64,000 nt of DNA from Coenobita brevimanus (taxonomy: Eukaryota > Arthropoda > Malacostraca > Decapoda > Coenobitidae). Position numbers and translations under genes: made by a program. Of the stretch, positions 25,749 through 38,037 are shown one piece after another; within the stretch, counting starts at the first letter, position 1, and every line of letters begins with the position of its first letter. The notes under the pieces were generated by a model, which made no database searches, was not told where the DNA came from, and was given only the letters and a program-made list of their open reading frames with translations. The stretch lies in NCBI GenBank assembly GCA_032717465.1, contig CM064671.1, positions 52,938,498 to 53,002,497 on the forward strand, written 5' to 3'.

Positions 25749-25793
<45 letters not shown>
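25749..25793. repeat. (AG)n microsatellite inside LINE coding sequence
   Basis: About 22 AG units replace the lysine/glutamate-rich linker seen at 22245-22290 in copy 1, consistent with expansion of a purine-rich coding stretch. Confidence 0.9.
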
Positions 25794-25798
<5 letters not shown>

Positions 25799-26611
25799 TT
25801 ACATAAAGGAAACCATAAAAAAAGGAAACCGATTGAAACAGGTCCGAAGTAAAATGGCACTTGGAAGGTAACAAATTTTATAACTGAAAGATAAAAATGG
25901 TGACGTCATTAAGTGCAGAGATAAGATAGTGAAGAGAGTTGAAGAGATTTACAGAGACCTGTATGCATCAACTTTTCAGTTGACATAAGTGAAGTGTCTG
26001 AGGTAACCCCAGACGAAGTAAATAATTCTCTTTAAAAGATGAAATTATGAAAGGCTCTGGAAGAAGATGGAATAGTAGCAGATTTGCTGTTGGATGCAAG
26101 AGTAGAAGTGCAAAGCAGGCTCGCCCACTTATGTACTCAGTGTGCAGTATCAAAAAGAAAATTCCCAAGATATGGTGTAATGCAATAGTTATTTTACTTT
26201 ACAAAAAAGACACCTCAAGAGGTCTTAGTATAGTAACTATCGACATACTAGCTTATTCTCAGCCATTAACAAGCTCTTCACTAGAGTAACAGGCAGGATT
26301 CCAATGTGCTTAGGTTTTGTTCATTACGAAAAGGCTTTCGACTCAGCAGAGTACATAACAATTATAAAATTCATTGCGAGAACAAGGAGAAAATGAGAAC
26401 ATTGTATAACTGCTCGCAGATATATACAAAGAGGGAACTCCTTCAGTTAAAATACATAAAGACTTGGAAAAGATTAAGATTGAGAAGGGTGGGAGTCAGG
26501 GAAATACAATTTCACCAAAATTATTTGCAGTATGCCTTCAGAGTATTTTCAGCAAGCTGGACTGGGAAAACAAAGGAGTAAACATAAATAGAGAAAAGCT
26601 AAACCAATTAA

Positions 26612-27387
26612 ACCGCTGCATGCCATCTATTTTTAGTCCTATGGGTCGCCTCCAATGCTGGCCATTTTTTGGCTAAAATGATAGAGTTTGATAAGAAAAC
26701 AACGAATTTCACCATTTAAATACTTACCGAAGCTCTGATATGGGTTTTATTGAGTCCTGCATATTCGTATACAGGTATTCCCGTTTTCTCATGCTTGCCA
26801 CATAGGTAAAAACCATTTTCTATGTAAGGTAGACTCAGGTATTTATGCTGGAAAGTACAGCAATGTTCAATACACTTTTCTGATTACTTATTACTATAAT
26901 CTTTGTCACAGTTAGTGTCTCTCTGTCACTGTGAATGCATTGTCTTACACTTACTTGAAGATAGGTACAACCTGACTTCACTTTGTACAATCCTGGCACT
27001 TACAAGAAGGTATTTACAACTTGACTTCATTATGTACAGTACTTACACTTACAAGAAAATACTTACAACCTGATTACACTATGTATAGTCCCAATACTTA
27101 AGTGAAAATATTCACAACATGCCTTCACTATGTACAGCACTAGATGAGTCACATAGGCAGAGTGAGGCAGAGTGACCTTGAGTAGGGGAGCGAGTGGATG
27201 TATGGCCTTGACCACCTGAGGCATAGTAGAGGAACAGTTAACATACATGTATGCCATTTTTTACCCGTGAATCTTAAAAAAATGCGGTCACAGTGAATAA
27301 TTTAATTTTAAGCTGTTTTAAAACAGCACTGGCACTGACCGCAGATTTTTGTCAATCTGTTTTAAAACGTCACTGGCATGCAGCAGG
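26612..27387. mobile_element. 776-bp TTAA MITE (piggyBac-type) inside RTE LINE copy 2
   Basis: The RTE reading frame is interrupted between TTAA at 26608-26611 and TTAA at 27388-27391. The insert begins ACCGCTGCATGCCA and ends in the inverse of CCTGCTGCATGCCA, a 14-bp terminal inverted repeat with two mismatches. The right end carries two copies of a subterminal CTGTTTTAAAAC motif (about 27312 and 27357). It has no coding capacity, so it depends on a piggyBac-type transposase from elsewhere. Confidence 0.88.
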
Positions 27388-27527
27388 TTAAGATTTGCAG
27401 ATGACATAGCCCTAATCTCAGACACAGCAGAGACATTGCAAGAAATGTTAAATGACCTTAAAGTAGTACTAAAGATGAACAGGAGTAAAACTAATGTTCC
27501 ACATACACCAAAGCGCATCATCAGAAT

Positions 27528-28658
27528 CTATCTATCTATCTATATACCTAGGCTGCTTCCCCCAAGGAAAGGGAGGTAGCCAAGACGGGACGACACACTC
27601 AACATTTACTCATCCATTCAAACACATTCATTCGCATCTTAGCCCCAAAGGGGAGAAGGGACAGATCCTCACCGCATCACATTGCACAAGGGTCAACTGC
27701 GCAATGCAATCAGTGCCATCCGCAGTGGGGCCCGACAGCAGAGCTGGTTTACCCTTGCCACATCATAATTAACCCATCCCCTTACCCGCACCTGACCTGA
27801 CTAGCTGATCAGACCAAATCCGGGAGAATATCCCCTCAGGGCTGCATCATCGTTTATTCATTCACAATTTCTCTCCATTTATTTCTGTCAAGCACAGCCA
27901 CTCTTCCTTGCTCAACAGACATCCCTCTCGCATCCAGCGCTCTCTTCACACTGTCCATCCATCCTATTCGTGGTCTCCCTCTCAGCCTTACACCTCTCAC
28001 ATCAGATCTAGTTATCTTTTTCACCAGTCGCTCGTTATCCATTCTCTCCATATGCCCAAAGCATCACAACAGCCTCTGCTCAATTCTACCAGCCATCTCC
28101 CGAACAACTCCAGTTCTCCTTCACACTTCATCATTTTGCACTCGCTCCATATGCATCACTCCACACATACTCCTCAGACATCTCATCTCCATTACATTCA
28201 AACTTTTCCTCTCTGCTACACCCATATTCCATGTCTCAGCCCCATATAATGCAGTCGGTACCACAACACCCTCATACAGTCTTCTCTTTAAATCCATTCT
28301 AAGCGAACGACATCTAAACACTTTTTTCATTCCTGCCAGCACCTTACCTACTTCATTCATTCTAAACTTCACTTTTGCATCTATTCTTCCATCCACAGCA
28401 ACATGTGACCCTAAATATTTTAAACACTCTACCTCCTCAAGGAACTCACCATACAAAACTATATTCATCCCCCTACCATCTATCAACCTCGTACACTTCA
28501 TCACTTTACTCTTATTCTCATTTACTTTCAAATTCCTCCTTTCACACACGCTTCCAAACTCCTCTACCAACTGTCTCAATCTCTCCTTTGAATCAGCCAC
28601 CAGTGCAGTATCATCTGCAAACAGCAGCTGCTTCAGATTCCACACTCTATCTCATATT
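27528..28658 (-). pseudogene. 5'-truncated family-B LINE inserted in RTE LINE copy 2
   Basis: A 10-bp target duplication TCATCAGAAT lies at 27518-27527 and 28659-28668. The 3' tail is a TAGA repeat at 27528-27545, as for the split copy at 10337. From 28645 down to 28121 a 174-residue frame encodes the RT end: LLFADDTALVADS, FGSVCERRNLKVN, KYLGSHVAVDGRIDA, RRLYEGVVVPTALYGAETW. From 28051 to 27854 it continues as LVKKITRSDVRGVRLRGRPR. The fingers and endonuclease are missing because of 5' truncation near 28650. Motif style is RTE-like. It is inactive. Confidence 0.9.
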
Positions 28659-28746
28659 TCATCAGAATAAGCGAAGAAAATCTTAAAGAAGCCGAGGAGT
28701 ACAAATACTTGGGGAAAATACTAAAATTAATAAAATACCATGATAG

Positions 28747-28770
28747 CAAAAAAAAAAAAAAAAAAAAAAT
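28747..28770. repeat. Poly-A run within RTE LINE copy 2
   Basis: An A run replaces the AAATAAAAAG stretch of copy 1 (about 23484), so it is probably slippage rather than an element tail. Confidence 0.7.
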
Positions 28771-29304
28771 AAGCATTACAATTGGATGGAAAGCTTTCGG
28801 TAACTATTGAGGGACATTTGGTAAGTAGCTTGCCAATTTGTATGAAACGAAGAGTATATAACGAGTGTATAATGCAGCTATGACGTACGGTTGTGAGACC
28901 TAAAAACTGAAAAAATCTATGGAAAATAAGCTAATCCGTTCTCAGAGAGCAATGGAAAGGTCAATGTTGGGAATATCTTTAACAGACAGGAAAACAGCCG
29001 CTTGGGTGAGAGAGCAGACTAAAGTCACAGACGTCACAGAAGTTATAAAAGAATAGAAATGAAGGTGAGTAGGTCATGTAGCAATAATAAGGGAAAACTG
29101 ACGGTGCAAGAGACTGACTGACTGGACACCAAGAGACTGTCAGCAGAGCAGAAAAAGGTCAGTCAGAAGATGGAGATATGAGATAGAGAAATTTGCAGGG
29201 GAAACGTTGCAAAGATTGTATGAGTCAAGGAATTCGTGAAGGTTGGGAGAGGACTTGTAATGATGATGATGATCATGATCATGATTTTATATAAATCTAT
29301 CAAT

Positions 29305-29557
<253 letters not shown>

Positions 29558-29609
29558 TGTCTGTCTGTCTGTGTATTAAAGCTTTACTGTAATCAATATT
29601 TTTATTTTG

Positions 29610-30575
29610 TTTCAGACTCAGTGATCTTTACTCCACAGGAAACAGCTAAGTGTGTGCTTGTGATGAATGAATCCAGTTACTCACCAGTGAATGCACATAT
29701 AAAATCCTGGACTACATTTCAAAAACCACCTCCTACACGAAGGGATTTGAATGCATGGTTGAAAAAGTTCAAAGAAATCGGTTCTATCTTCAAAGAGTTA
29801 ACACCATGGAGGCCTCGAATATCACAGGTGGACACTCGGGGAATAAATGCAGGCTTTGAAAAAAGTCCAACAAAGTCAGTTCGCCATGCAAGTAATGAGC
29901 TGCAGATTCCCAGAGCAACTTAGCACAAAGTTATACACACAAAGTTGGGTTGCATCGGTGTAAACTTCAAGTGCTGCAGTAGATAAAAAGTTGGTGATGA
30001 CCAGAAAAGACTTCGCACTAAAGATGTTGGACAGTTTGGAAAACAGCTCTGGGTACTTGAACGACTTAGTGTGTACTGATGAAGGAACATTTCACACATT
30101 TCGGCGAGTAAATATCCAAAACTGCCGAATACGGGGATCGGAAAACCCACATGTTTATTCTGCGGTTGAAAGAGACAATCCAAAAGTTGTTTATTGCTCC
30201 ACAGTTACAGGAATGCCAGCCGATCTTAATTTTCCAACAAGATGGAGCGCCTATACATTAGTCGCTTGATGTCAGCGACTTTCTCAGTGGATGGGTACCA
30301 GAGGGGTAGAGATGGACCCCTCGTGTGGCCACCAAGACCGCTGGACCTTACACATGCATATTATTCCTATGGAGATTTGTTAAAAAACAGTTTGTGCTAC
30401 AAAGGAACGAGACATTATTCAGTTAAATGAGCGAATCACAACAGCCATGGCCTTTGTAACCGCTGGGATGTTGGCGTATGTGTGGATGAAAATTGAGAAC
30501 TGATGTGATTTAGCCTATGCCAGAATTAGGGCACATACTGAATGCCTGTGAATTTGCACAGTAAGACTTAATTAT
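29610..30575 (+). pseudogene. Tc1/mariner-superfamily transposase relic
   Basis: The N-terminal part (to the stop at 29923) is a helix-turn-helix DNA-binding domain: FTPQETAKCVLVMNESS, PPPTRRDLNAWLKKFKEIGS and FEKSPTKSVRHASNELQIP. The catalytic region follows in other frames: CTDEGTFHTFRRVNIQNCRI (about 30080), an (N)PKV motif, a QQDGAP sequence read out of frame at 30235-30255, and PLVWPPRPLDLTHAYYSYGD (30315-30375), which matches the WPPRSPDLTPLDF-type block of the superfamily. The C-terminal tail ends near 30550. Several frameshifts and stops make it non-functional. Confidence 0.85.
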
Positions 30576-30835
30576 GTGTTAATATTATCAGGTTTGAGAG
30601 TTACAGTAAAATGTTGCAATATCTCAGAGTTGTATAATTCTTTTGTAGATATCCTGTATGCATGTATTATATGAAATGAAAACTAAATACTGGAATGATT
30701 TAGTCTGTGCCATACCTAGGGCTCATATTGAATGCCTGTGAAGATGCACAATAAAACTTCATAATGCTAACTATATTATGTGTTAATATAATCCAGCTTG
30801 AGAGTTTTGATAAAATTCTGCAATACGCAAGGTAG
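30490..30835 (+). repeat. Direct duplication of the mariner relic's 3' end
   Basis: The C-terminal coding end plus downstream sequence at about 30500-30620 is repeated at about 30695-30830. Both contain GAATGCCTGTGAA, TTATGTGTTAATAT and TTGAGAGTT in the same order. The copies are diverged and each probably includes the element's terminal region. Confidence 0.75.
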
Positions 30836-31265
30836 GGATGCCGTATGGTCTCTACATTGAGCGACAAGCCGATGGGTTTCCTGTCTCCAGGAAACCATTT
30901 ACTAAGCTGGGTGGTAACATTAAACCGGGGTTTTTGACCGGGTTAAGTGTTCCTCAGATTCCCCTATCTGAAATCGCTTAATCATGGCAAATGTTTCGGA
31001 GAACCTAGGAGAGCCCAATACCTGCCTAGGACTCTAACCAAATGGGCAGATTCGCATGGTTATATGAAATGTGAGAGGTGCGAATGAGGAGAGCAAGAGG
31101 ATAAAAATGGTGAACGTGTTCAAGAGCGTGAGATATGCCATGATGGCACTGTGTGAAACAAAGATGAAAGGGTATGAAGTGGAGAAGGCGGAGGGTGTAA
31201 AGTGTGTATGGTCGGTCATGAATGGGTGAGGAAGATGTAAGGAAGGAGGTACAGCTGCTAGCACT
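30836..31265 (+). pseudogene. 5' end of a LINE: untranslated region and start of the endonuclease
   Basis: After a 5' region (30836-31030), broken frames encode the beginning of a LINE apurinic-type endonuclease: NVRGANEESKRIKMVNVFKS and MMALCETKMKGYEVE (31065-31190). This matches the style of the RTE-like LINEs nearby. The remainder is absent; sequence similarity fades near 31265. 5'-end fragments are unusual because LINE insertions normally lose their 5' side. Confidence 0.65.
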
Positions 31266-32090
31266 CCCACATGTTACAGGGGCACGAGGGTTTGAAGAGA
31301 TGTGGCACCACTGTGATTATCTACTTTGAAACAGTCCACGAGAGTGAAGCAGAGTAACCTTGATATTTACGTTAAGGAAAGATGTTTGTTGTATGTAAGC
31401 TCCATTTCGCAAGGTTGACATTTCAACTCGGATTATTGGTATAATTTACATTGTTCTAAATAAAGATAATAATCGCCCTTAAATGATGTATTATGACTAT
31501 CCACAGTTTTGAGGTGATCTGACGTGTAAAAGAGAGTGGGAGGGGAGGGAGGGTGTTTCCCAGCCCACTTGGGGATAGAGGGAGGATCCCCCACATGGAG
31601 TTAGAGAGAAAGGGGGCGGGGAGTGCTGTAAGCTTCGCATATGACACGGTGAGACGAGACCACATCTGCTTCATTACACTCAATACGGTAACTCAGCAAT
31701 ACTGAACAATCGTAAAATAATGAGTAACTTCATGAACTACGTTTATGTGAGGAGTAAATCATGATGAGAAAACTCTATGTTTCAGTTTATGTATTAAGGA
31801 AATATTACGCTGTATAATCATAAACTGTGGTTCAAACCATGCCCATGATTTGAGAAGACACTGATCAGACTGAGAATTGTGGATGGCAGCCTTCAGAGAT
31901 CAAAGTTAACCCACTCTAGTAATGTTAATCGTATCTTTATAATGATTATAACATCTTAGGCTGAAAGACTAAATATCATGGTGATCCTAGCATCAACACC
32001 TACACGGAGACAAAAATTGATAATGGAGTGAAATTGCTTAATAACTAATGAAGGATTATGGCACATCAAATGAATGTTGCTAAAAGTGTG

Positions 32091-32092
<2 letters not shown>
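31266..32092. other. Unassigned sequence
   Basis: No gene or repeat was recognised. It is partly purine-rich around 31520-31620. Confidence 0.35.

Positions 32093-32154
<62 letters not shown>
32093..32154. repeat. (AT)n microsatellite at a LINE 3' end
   Basis: About 30 AT units directly abut the 3' end of the minus-strand LINE. They are probably its expanded tail. Confidence 0.95.
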
Positions 32155-32156
<2 letters not shown>

Positions 32157-34574
32157 TAGGAAGAAAGAACCAAAGGCCATGAGCCTGCAATAACAGTTTC
32201 CTCCAAGAGAAAAGCTAATTTCAAGAGACAGCCAAATTTAAGATCTGATCATTTCGAGATGCCTGGACACATTGCATTTGAAAGACTGGAAATCATAGGA
32301 AGCAGGAAATACAGACAGAGGCAGACAGTTCCAGAGTTGAACTGTTGCATAACTGAAGGACTGGGAGTAACGGTTAAATCGTGCATTAGAGAGTTGGACA
32401 GAAAAGGGATAAGAATTTGCTGCTTGACGGGTGCTACACGCCCGTCGTAGAGGTGGAGGAATGCATGCAGACAGTTCAGAGGAGCAGTGACCATTGAAGT
32501 AGCGATAGAAAAGAGATAAAGATCCAACAGTGCGGCAAAGAGACAGAGGTTGAAGGAAGTCAGTAAGAGGAGGAGAGTTAATGAGACAAAAAGCTTTTGA
32601 CTCCACACTATTGAGAAGAGCTGTATGTGGGGAGCCTCCCCACACATGAGAGTTGTACTCCACACAGGGGCGGCTAAAACTCCTGTATAGAGTCAACAAT
32701 TGTGTAGGGGTAAAGAAGGAACGGAGTCGGCTTAGCACACCTAATCTCTTGGAAGCAGATTTTACAAGAGATGTAATATGATCTTTCCAAGATAAGTCCC
32801 GAGTAAATGAAACCCCAAGCATGTTCAAGGATGATGCAGGATTAAGCTGAATATTATTAAACATTAGTGGGTACACCTGTGGAAGATTTTCTCGGGTTCA
32901 TAGGTGTAGGAAACAAGTCTCTGATACATTAAAAACAACCAGATTATTTTTACCCCAGTCAGAGATAAAAGCCAAGTCAGACATTAGGTGTGCCATAGCC
33001 TCATCCCTTGTTTGTTGAAGTAACTGCTGAGATGGACGTTGCAGGAACTGAATGGAAAGGTGAAGGGCGGAGTCATCAGCGTATGAGTGGATAGGGTTAG
33101 ATGTACAGCTTAGGTCATTGATGACAAAAGAAACAGAGATGGTGATAGGACAGAACCTGAGGAACACCACTGTTGATAGAGCTAGCAGAAGAACGATGGC
33201 CGTCTACAACAGCGGCTATAGAACGACCAGAAAGGAAGCTAGCAATGAAGGCACAGATAGAAGGATAGAAACCATAAGAGGGCAGTTTGGAAATTAAAGA
33301 TTTATGCCAGACTCGATCGAAAGCCTTTGAGATGCCAAATGCAATGGCAAAGTTTTCGCCAAAGTCCCGAAAGGAGGATGACCAGGAGTCTGGAAGGTAG
33401 GAAACAAGAACGCCAGTGGAACGTCCCTGACGGAACCCATACTGACGATCAGAAAAAAGATTGTTTTAGGAAAGATGCTTTAAAATATTTCTATTAGGAA
33501 TTGACTCGAAAAGTTTTGAAATACAGGATGCTAAAGCAATTGGACGATAGTTAGAGGGTTGGGAATGGTCACCCTGCTTTGGGACTGGCTGAATGAGAGC
33601 AAACTTCCAGCAAGAAGGAAAGGTACAAGTTGACAGACAAAGGCAAAAGAGTTTACCTAGGCAGGGTGTAAGCACAGAAGCACAGTTCTTGAGAACAACA
33701 GGAGGGACTCCATGAGGCCCATATGCCTTGTTAGTATTGAGGCCAGTGATGTCAGAAAATACATCAGCTGAAGGAAATTTAATGTCAGCCATGAGGAAGT
33801 CGGAGGGGGGAAGTGATGGAGGAACAACACCGGAATCGTCTAAGGTGGAACTGAAGGAGAAAGTCTGAGTGAAGAGATCTGCTTAATCAGTAGAAGAAAT
33901 AGCTGCACAACCATCAAAGTAAAATAAAGTAAGGAAGGATGATGAGGTAAAGTTGTCAGAAAGATTTTTGAGAAGGTGCCAGAAGGAGTGGAGAATTCGA
34001 GTTGGAGAGTTTAGAGCATTTAGTATGGATGAAATTAATTTTAGCAGAGCGAAGAACAGACTTAGCACAATTCCGGGCAGAAACGTAAAGATGATGTGAT
34101 TCGGGGGTGGGTTGGTTCCAGTACCTTTCGTAGGCCCTCTCCTTATTGCGGACAGCATTAGAACAAGTGTGATTAAACCAAGGCATTCTTGCGTTCGACA
34201 AAGAATACGAGAAAGGAATGTATGTTTCCATGCCCGAAAGAATAACCTCAGTTTTGCGCAAGGCACACTCAAATGGCTTCTGGCCATGGAAGCAATATTT
34301 ATTCCAGGGAAAATCAAAGAAGAACTGCCTGAGGGCCTCCCAATCTGCAGCTCCTAATTGCCACAGACGACATTTCTTTGGAGGGTCCACAGGTTGTACC
34401 AGAGTGATAGGACAGGTTAAGGTGATAAGGTTCTGATCGGAGGAGCCCAACGGAGAGAAATGATTAACAGTGTAAGCAGAAGTATTAGTTGTAAGGAAGA
34501 GGTCCAGTATATTGGAGCTCCCTCCAAGGCAGTCTGAGATACGGGTAGGGTGCTGTACAAGCTGCTCTAGGTCA
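32155..34574 (-). pseudogene. Long relic of a Jockey-like LINE (family 2), cut by a piggyBac element
   Basis: Minus-strand frames cover the end of the endonuclease and linker (34582-33956: LEQLVQHPTRISDCLGGSSN, MPWFNHTCSNAVRNKERAYE), RT fingers (33792-33466: NTNKAYGPHGVPPVVLKN, ALIQPVPKQGDHSQPSNYRP), the palm (33170-32898: HSYADDSALHLS) and the C-terminal region (32876-32238: NMLGVSFTRDLSWKDHI, SFSRPCVEYNSHVWGG, ATVQLWNCLP). Several frameshifts separate them. Upstream sequence ends exactly at the TTAA (34575-34578) of the piggyBac element, so that element inserted into this LINE. The remaining endonuclease is not found beyond the far side of the composite element. Related fragments lie at 7248-8200 and 56960-57045. 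Confidence 0.85.
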
Positions 34575-35293
34575 TTAACCACTTAACCGCGGGGCGTCAC
34601 TTTCGTGACGCTCGGGCACAATGGATCATACCGCGGGGCATCACTTTTGTGAATCTGTGTTATTTTGAATTCTCCCAGGCTTTCAAGTGGAGGCTTGTAT
34701 CATCTTTCAGTACTGCCAATGTCCAACACTAGTCAGCACTCCTAATCTCATCTGTACTCCCATCCATTGTTGACAATTTAGCCATTTCTCCCCATTCTTG
34801 ACTCCCATCCCTACCTCCCCTCCATTACCCTCTCCTCTCGCCTGCCCAGCCGTGCTGCGCTAAGAAAATCTTCCCCGGAATTTTCCACTGATTTCATCCA
34901 TTGAAATAAGTCCTATGCTCTATTCTTATACAAAATAATATATACAAAAAAAGAAATAAGGTAAGTGAGAGTGCCATACACCTGGAATTGGCTAATTATT
35001 ACCTGACAACACCTCACGTGCACTCGTTCGCTAATTTTCCTAGGTAATTTCCCCTTGAAATGTACCGTATAATCTGTTATCGTGATAAAAATATATATAA
35101 GAAAGGAAGGGAGAAACCTATGTGATATTTACATTCACCTGGAACTACCTATTTTTTTATGTATTGTCGAGATTTCCTACCAATCATTTCATAGCATATA
35201 AATTAGCAGCTGTCACCCTATTGACATTGTCAACCCTTCCCTGCCCATATACACCACATCATTCAGTTCCTTGTCATCCTCTGAGGTGAAACC

Positions 35294-37276
35294 ATGTCGT
35301 GCTCGTGCCCTGCCATTTCCGTTGCTTCTGCGCCCATTGCAAAGGGCCCTGTGACCTCTACCCCAAGAAAAACACGAGTAGCAAGCAGTAAAGGACTAAG
35401 TGACTCAGAAGTGGAATGTGAACTGGCAGAATTATCTATGATAATGATGGATAGTGACTTTGATCCTTCGGGTGAATCTTGTGATGAGCCTGGGGAGGAA
35501 ATCGTTACAGAAACTCCAAGTACGAGTGCTTCAGTGCCCCAGGTTATCCCTAGCTCCAAGGGAAAGGAGCCCTTAGTGCAGCAATGGAAGGAATTTGGGA
35601 AGGGAGTGAAAAGGCGGTGGGTTAGCCCCAGAACAATGTCCCAGAGTGACCCAGCCCATCATGAGTCCCGAGGTGAATCACCTCCCCGCTCTCCCAGCCA
35701 ACGTTCACTAATTTCTTCCTCCTCTTCTGCGGAATTTTCTCCTGAGTCTTCGTCGTCGGAGTCTCCGCCAGCACCTACAGTGAAGGCAGGCCGTAGGGGA
35801 AGAGATAACTCACTGACTCATAAAAGCAGAGTAGCAAGTAAAGTAAGGGCTGCTAGTGCTACACGACAACCTAGGGTCAGTGAGAGTGACCTTGAAGCAG
35901 CCCAGTCTGCCTCACAGCCACCCTCCACCCTCACCCACCCTACACCGCCATGACAGGGAATCCTGGTCACCTTCGTGTGGATGGAAGGTTCCGTTTTTGT
36001 CCCTGAACAACTTCATTTTGACGAGAGTTCCTCAGAGATACAGCCTGTCTTCACTCTTGACAAGGATGCTGAGTTTGTGGACTTCCTTTTGGCCTTCCTC
36101 GATGACGAAGTCATGCAGCACATATGTGATAAGACAAACAGGTACGAGTCACAACGTGCTGCAAGTGGTGCAGGTGCAGTGAAGATGCAACAGTGGATCG
36201 TGCTGGAAGTGCAGGAGCTGTATGTGTTCTTCGCCCTCATGCTTCTCATGCCACATTCAAAGAAGCATGAGTTGGAAGAATACTGGTCCATGGACCCCTT
36301 ACTACCCTCACCCACCTTCAGTAAGTACATGGCCAGAGATCACTTCTGGAACATCATGGGAAACCTGCTCTTCACCAACAAAGATGTACCTTCCCAGACT
36401 GACCCACCCTGGAAGATCCGGGAGATTCTGAGCAGAATGAATGATAAATTTGTATCATTCTTCCACCCATTTCAGAAGGTTGTCATAAACGAATCCTTGG
36501 TTTTGTTCAGAGGACGTCTTAGGTTTGTACAGTACATTCCAAGCAAACGTCATCGCTTTGGAATCAAGTTCTTTGTACTGTGCGACTGTAAGATGGGGTA
36601 CATCCTTGACTTTGTCATCTATTCAGCCAGCACTTTCGATCTGGATAGAACACCCCCTCTTGGCTTCTCAGGCTGTGTATTGAAAGTGCTGCTTGAAAGG
36701 TATTTTGGTGGGAAGCATGTGCTGTATACTGACAACTACTATACAGCACAGAAACTTGCTCAATACCTTTCAGAGCACGGCATCGGCTCCTGTGGCACTG
36801 TGAAGAGCAATCATGCCAACTTCCCCAAATTCCCTGAGGCAAGAAACTCACAGCGAGGAGACGTGCACCTACGAAGGTCTGAGAAGATGCTGGCAATACG
36901 GTGGCATGACAAGAGGGTCGCGCACATGCTCACCAAAGTACACAAGGGGGAACTGAAAGACAGTGGGAAGGTCGACCGTATAACAGGCAAACCTGTGAGG
37001 AAACCTGATGCTGTCATCGACTATAATATCAACATGCAGCTGGTGGACAAGTCGGACATGATGATTGGAGAGATCGACTGCCTCAGGAAAAATACTAGGT
37101 GGTACAGGAAAGTTTTTCTACATCTCATTGACATGACGATGCTGAAAGCCTTCATCCTGTACAAGATGAAGGTAAAGTCACCCAAGTCCTTCTCTCTGAG
37201 GTTGTTCGCCAGGACTTGTGTTCAGCAGCTGCTTGAGAGATATGGTTGGGTGACAGCAGCAGCTCCAAGGCGCCAT
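35294..37276 (+). pseudogene. piggyBac transposase copy A
   Basis: An acidic, Ser-rich N-terminal region (35294-35953) is separated by an in-frame TGA (35951-35953) from the catalytic region that starts at 35975. That region has the piggyBac domain order: FRGRLRFVQYIPSK with the upstream first-aspartate box, LYTDNYYTA (second Asp), GTVKSNHANFPKF, and VDKSDMMIGEIDCLRKNTRW (third Asp). The first catalytic aspartate is replaced: the box reads VINESL with AAC at 36488-36490, where copy B has GAC. The C-terminal zinc-binding tail is absent because the sequence switches to another element at about 37277; the open frame runs on to 37468 with unrelated residues. It is inactive on three counts. Confidence 0.9.
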
Positions 37277-37316
37277 TCTCCATCACAACCCTACGTGATT
37301 CAGGACGCATCCTCAC

Positions 37317-37847
37317 TCACCTACGTGATACACCCCGCCGCCTCACACCACCACGGGAGAGTGATGGCTCACTCCTGCCACTCTCACTTTCCATACTCCT
37401 CCCTGCACTTTCCCTTTCACTCCCCACTCCCTCCACGGCACTTCCTACCTCCCCAAACAAAAGACTAGGCCCATACCTGCTCGTCCAACGTGGTGTGCGC
37501 TCTAGGCCATGATGAGTTATCACCTCACGTCCATACCACGTGGCAGCACGTCCCACGGCTCCGTCCTCGTCCTCGTCATCAAATTCGGGCTCCACATCAC
37601 GTTGGGGCTGGGCAGAGGATGTTCCACACTGTTTTTTGGCCGGCTGCCCCTCTCTAGCAGCACGGTAAGTCTCGTACTGCCGCTTACTGGGGGATGGGAC
37701 TTCCTCATCACTGCTGGTGGTTTCTTCCTCCTTTGGGTGCACATAATCTTTGTCTACAACGTCGTCATCCAGTGGGGAATCACCGTCACCTGTAAAGGCG
37801 TCCAGGGCGGCTTGAATTTCGTCCTCTGAGAGACCTCTCTTCGCCAT
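37317..37847 (-). pseudogene. N-terminal fragment of a second piggyBac-like transposase
   Basis: A 176-residue minus-strand frame starts MAKRGLSEDEIQAALDAF, a typical beginning for piggyBac-derived transposases. It continues with a long acidic stretch (DDDVVDKDY, EEETTSSDEEVPSP, EFDDEDEDGAV). It ends in a Ser/Arg-rich segment without reaching a catalytic domain. The likely element terminus (TTAA, 38098-38101) lies about 250 bp upstream of the start, the usual spacing. The catalytic part was lost at the junction near 37277. Confidence 0.7.
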
Positions 37848-38021
37848 GTCAGAGCAGGACTTGCTAACAGGTGAGTGACCGAGCTGCAGGTGAGCGCGGG
37901 TCGTGTGGGGTCGCCGAGTGTCCCTGCCTGGTGGCAGGTAGGGGAAGGTTGAGTGACCCTACATACCAAAAATCAAGTGCGAAATTTGAAAATTGTGCAA
38001 ATTATGCACCTTGCAATTGCC

Positions 38022-38037
38022 GACGTACCGGTACGTC
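38022..38037. repeat. Perfect 16-bp palindrome in the piggyBac subterminal region
   Basis: GACGTACCGGTACGTC lies about 60 bp inside the right TTAA end. It is a candidate transposase-binding or hairpin site. Confidence 0.8.

Larger units (their letters stand above)
24332..29277 (+). mobile_element. RTE-type LINE copy 2, interrupted by a MITE and another LINE
   Basis: The same family as 20805-24012, in the same orientation. Pieces lie at 24332-26607, 27392-27517 and 28669-29277. Endonuclease remains include LKSMKIYTCNVKSL (about 24690) and TWRSPNGEKKNEIDFTIADK with NIGSDHRK (25270-25400). RT remains include EKIKIEKGGSQGNTISPKLF and, after the MITE, RFADDIALIS (27391-27420). The C-terminal part after 28669 is full of stops. 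An AG microsatellite (25749-25793) has expanded inside the linker. The element ends in a GATGAT-type tail at about 29260-29277. It is far more decayed than copy 1. Confidence 0.85.
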
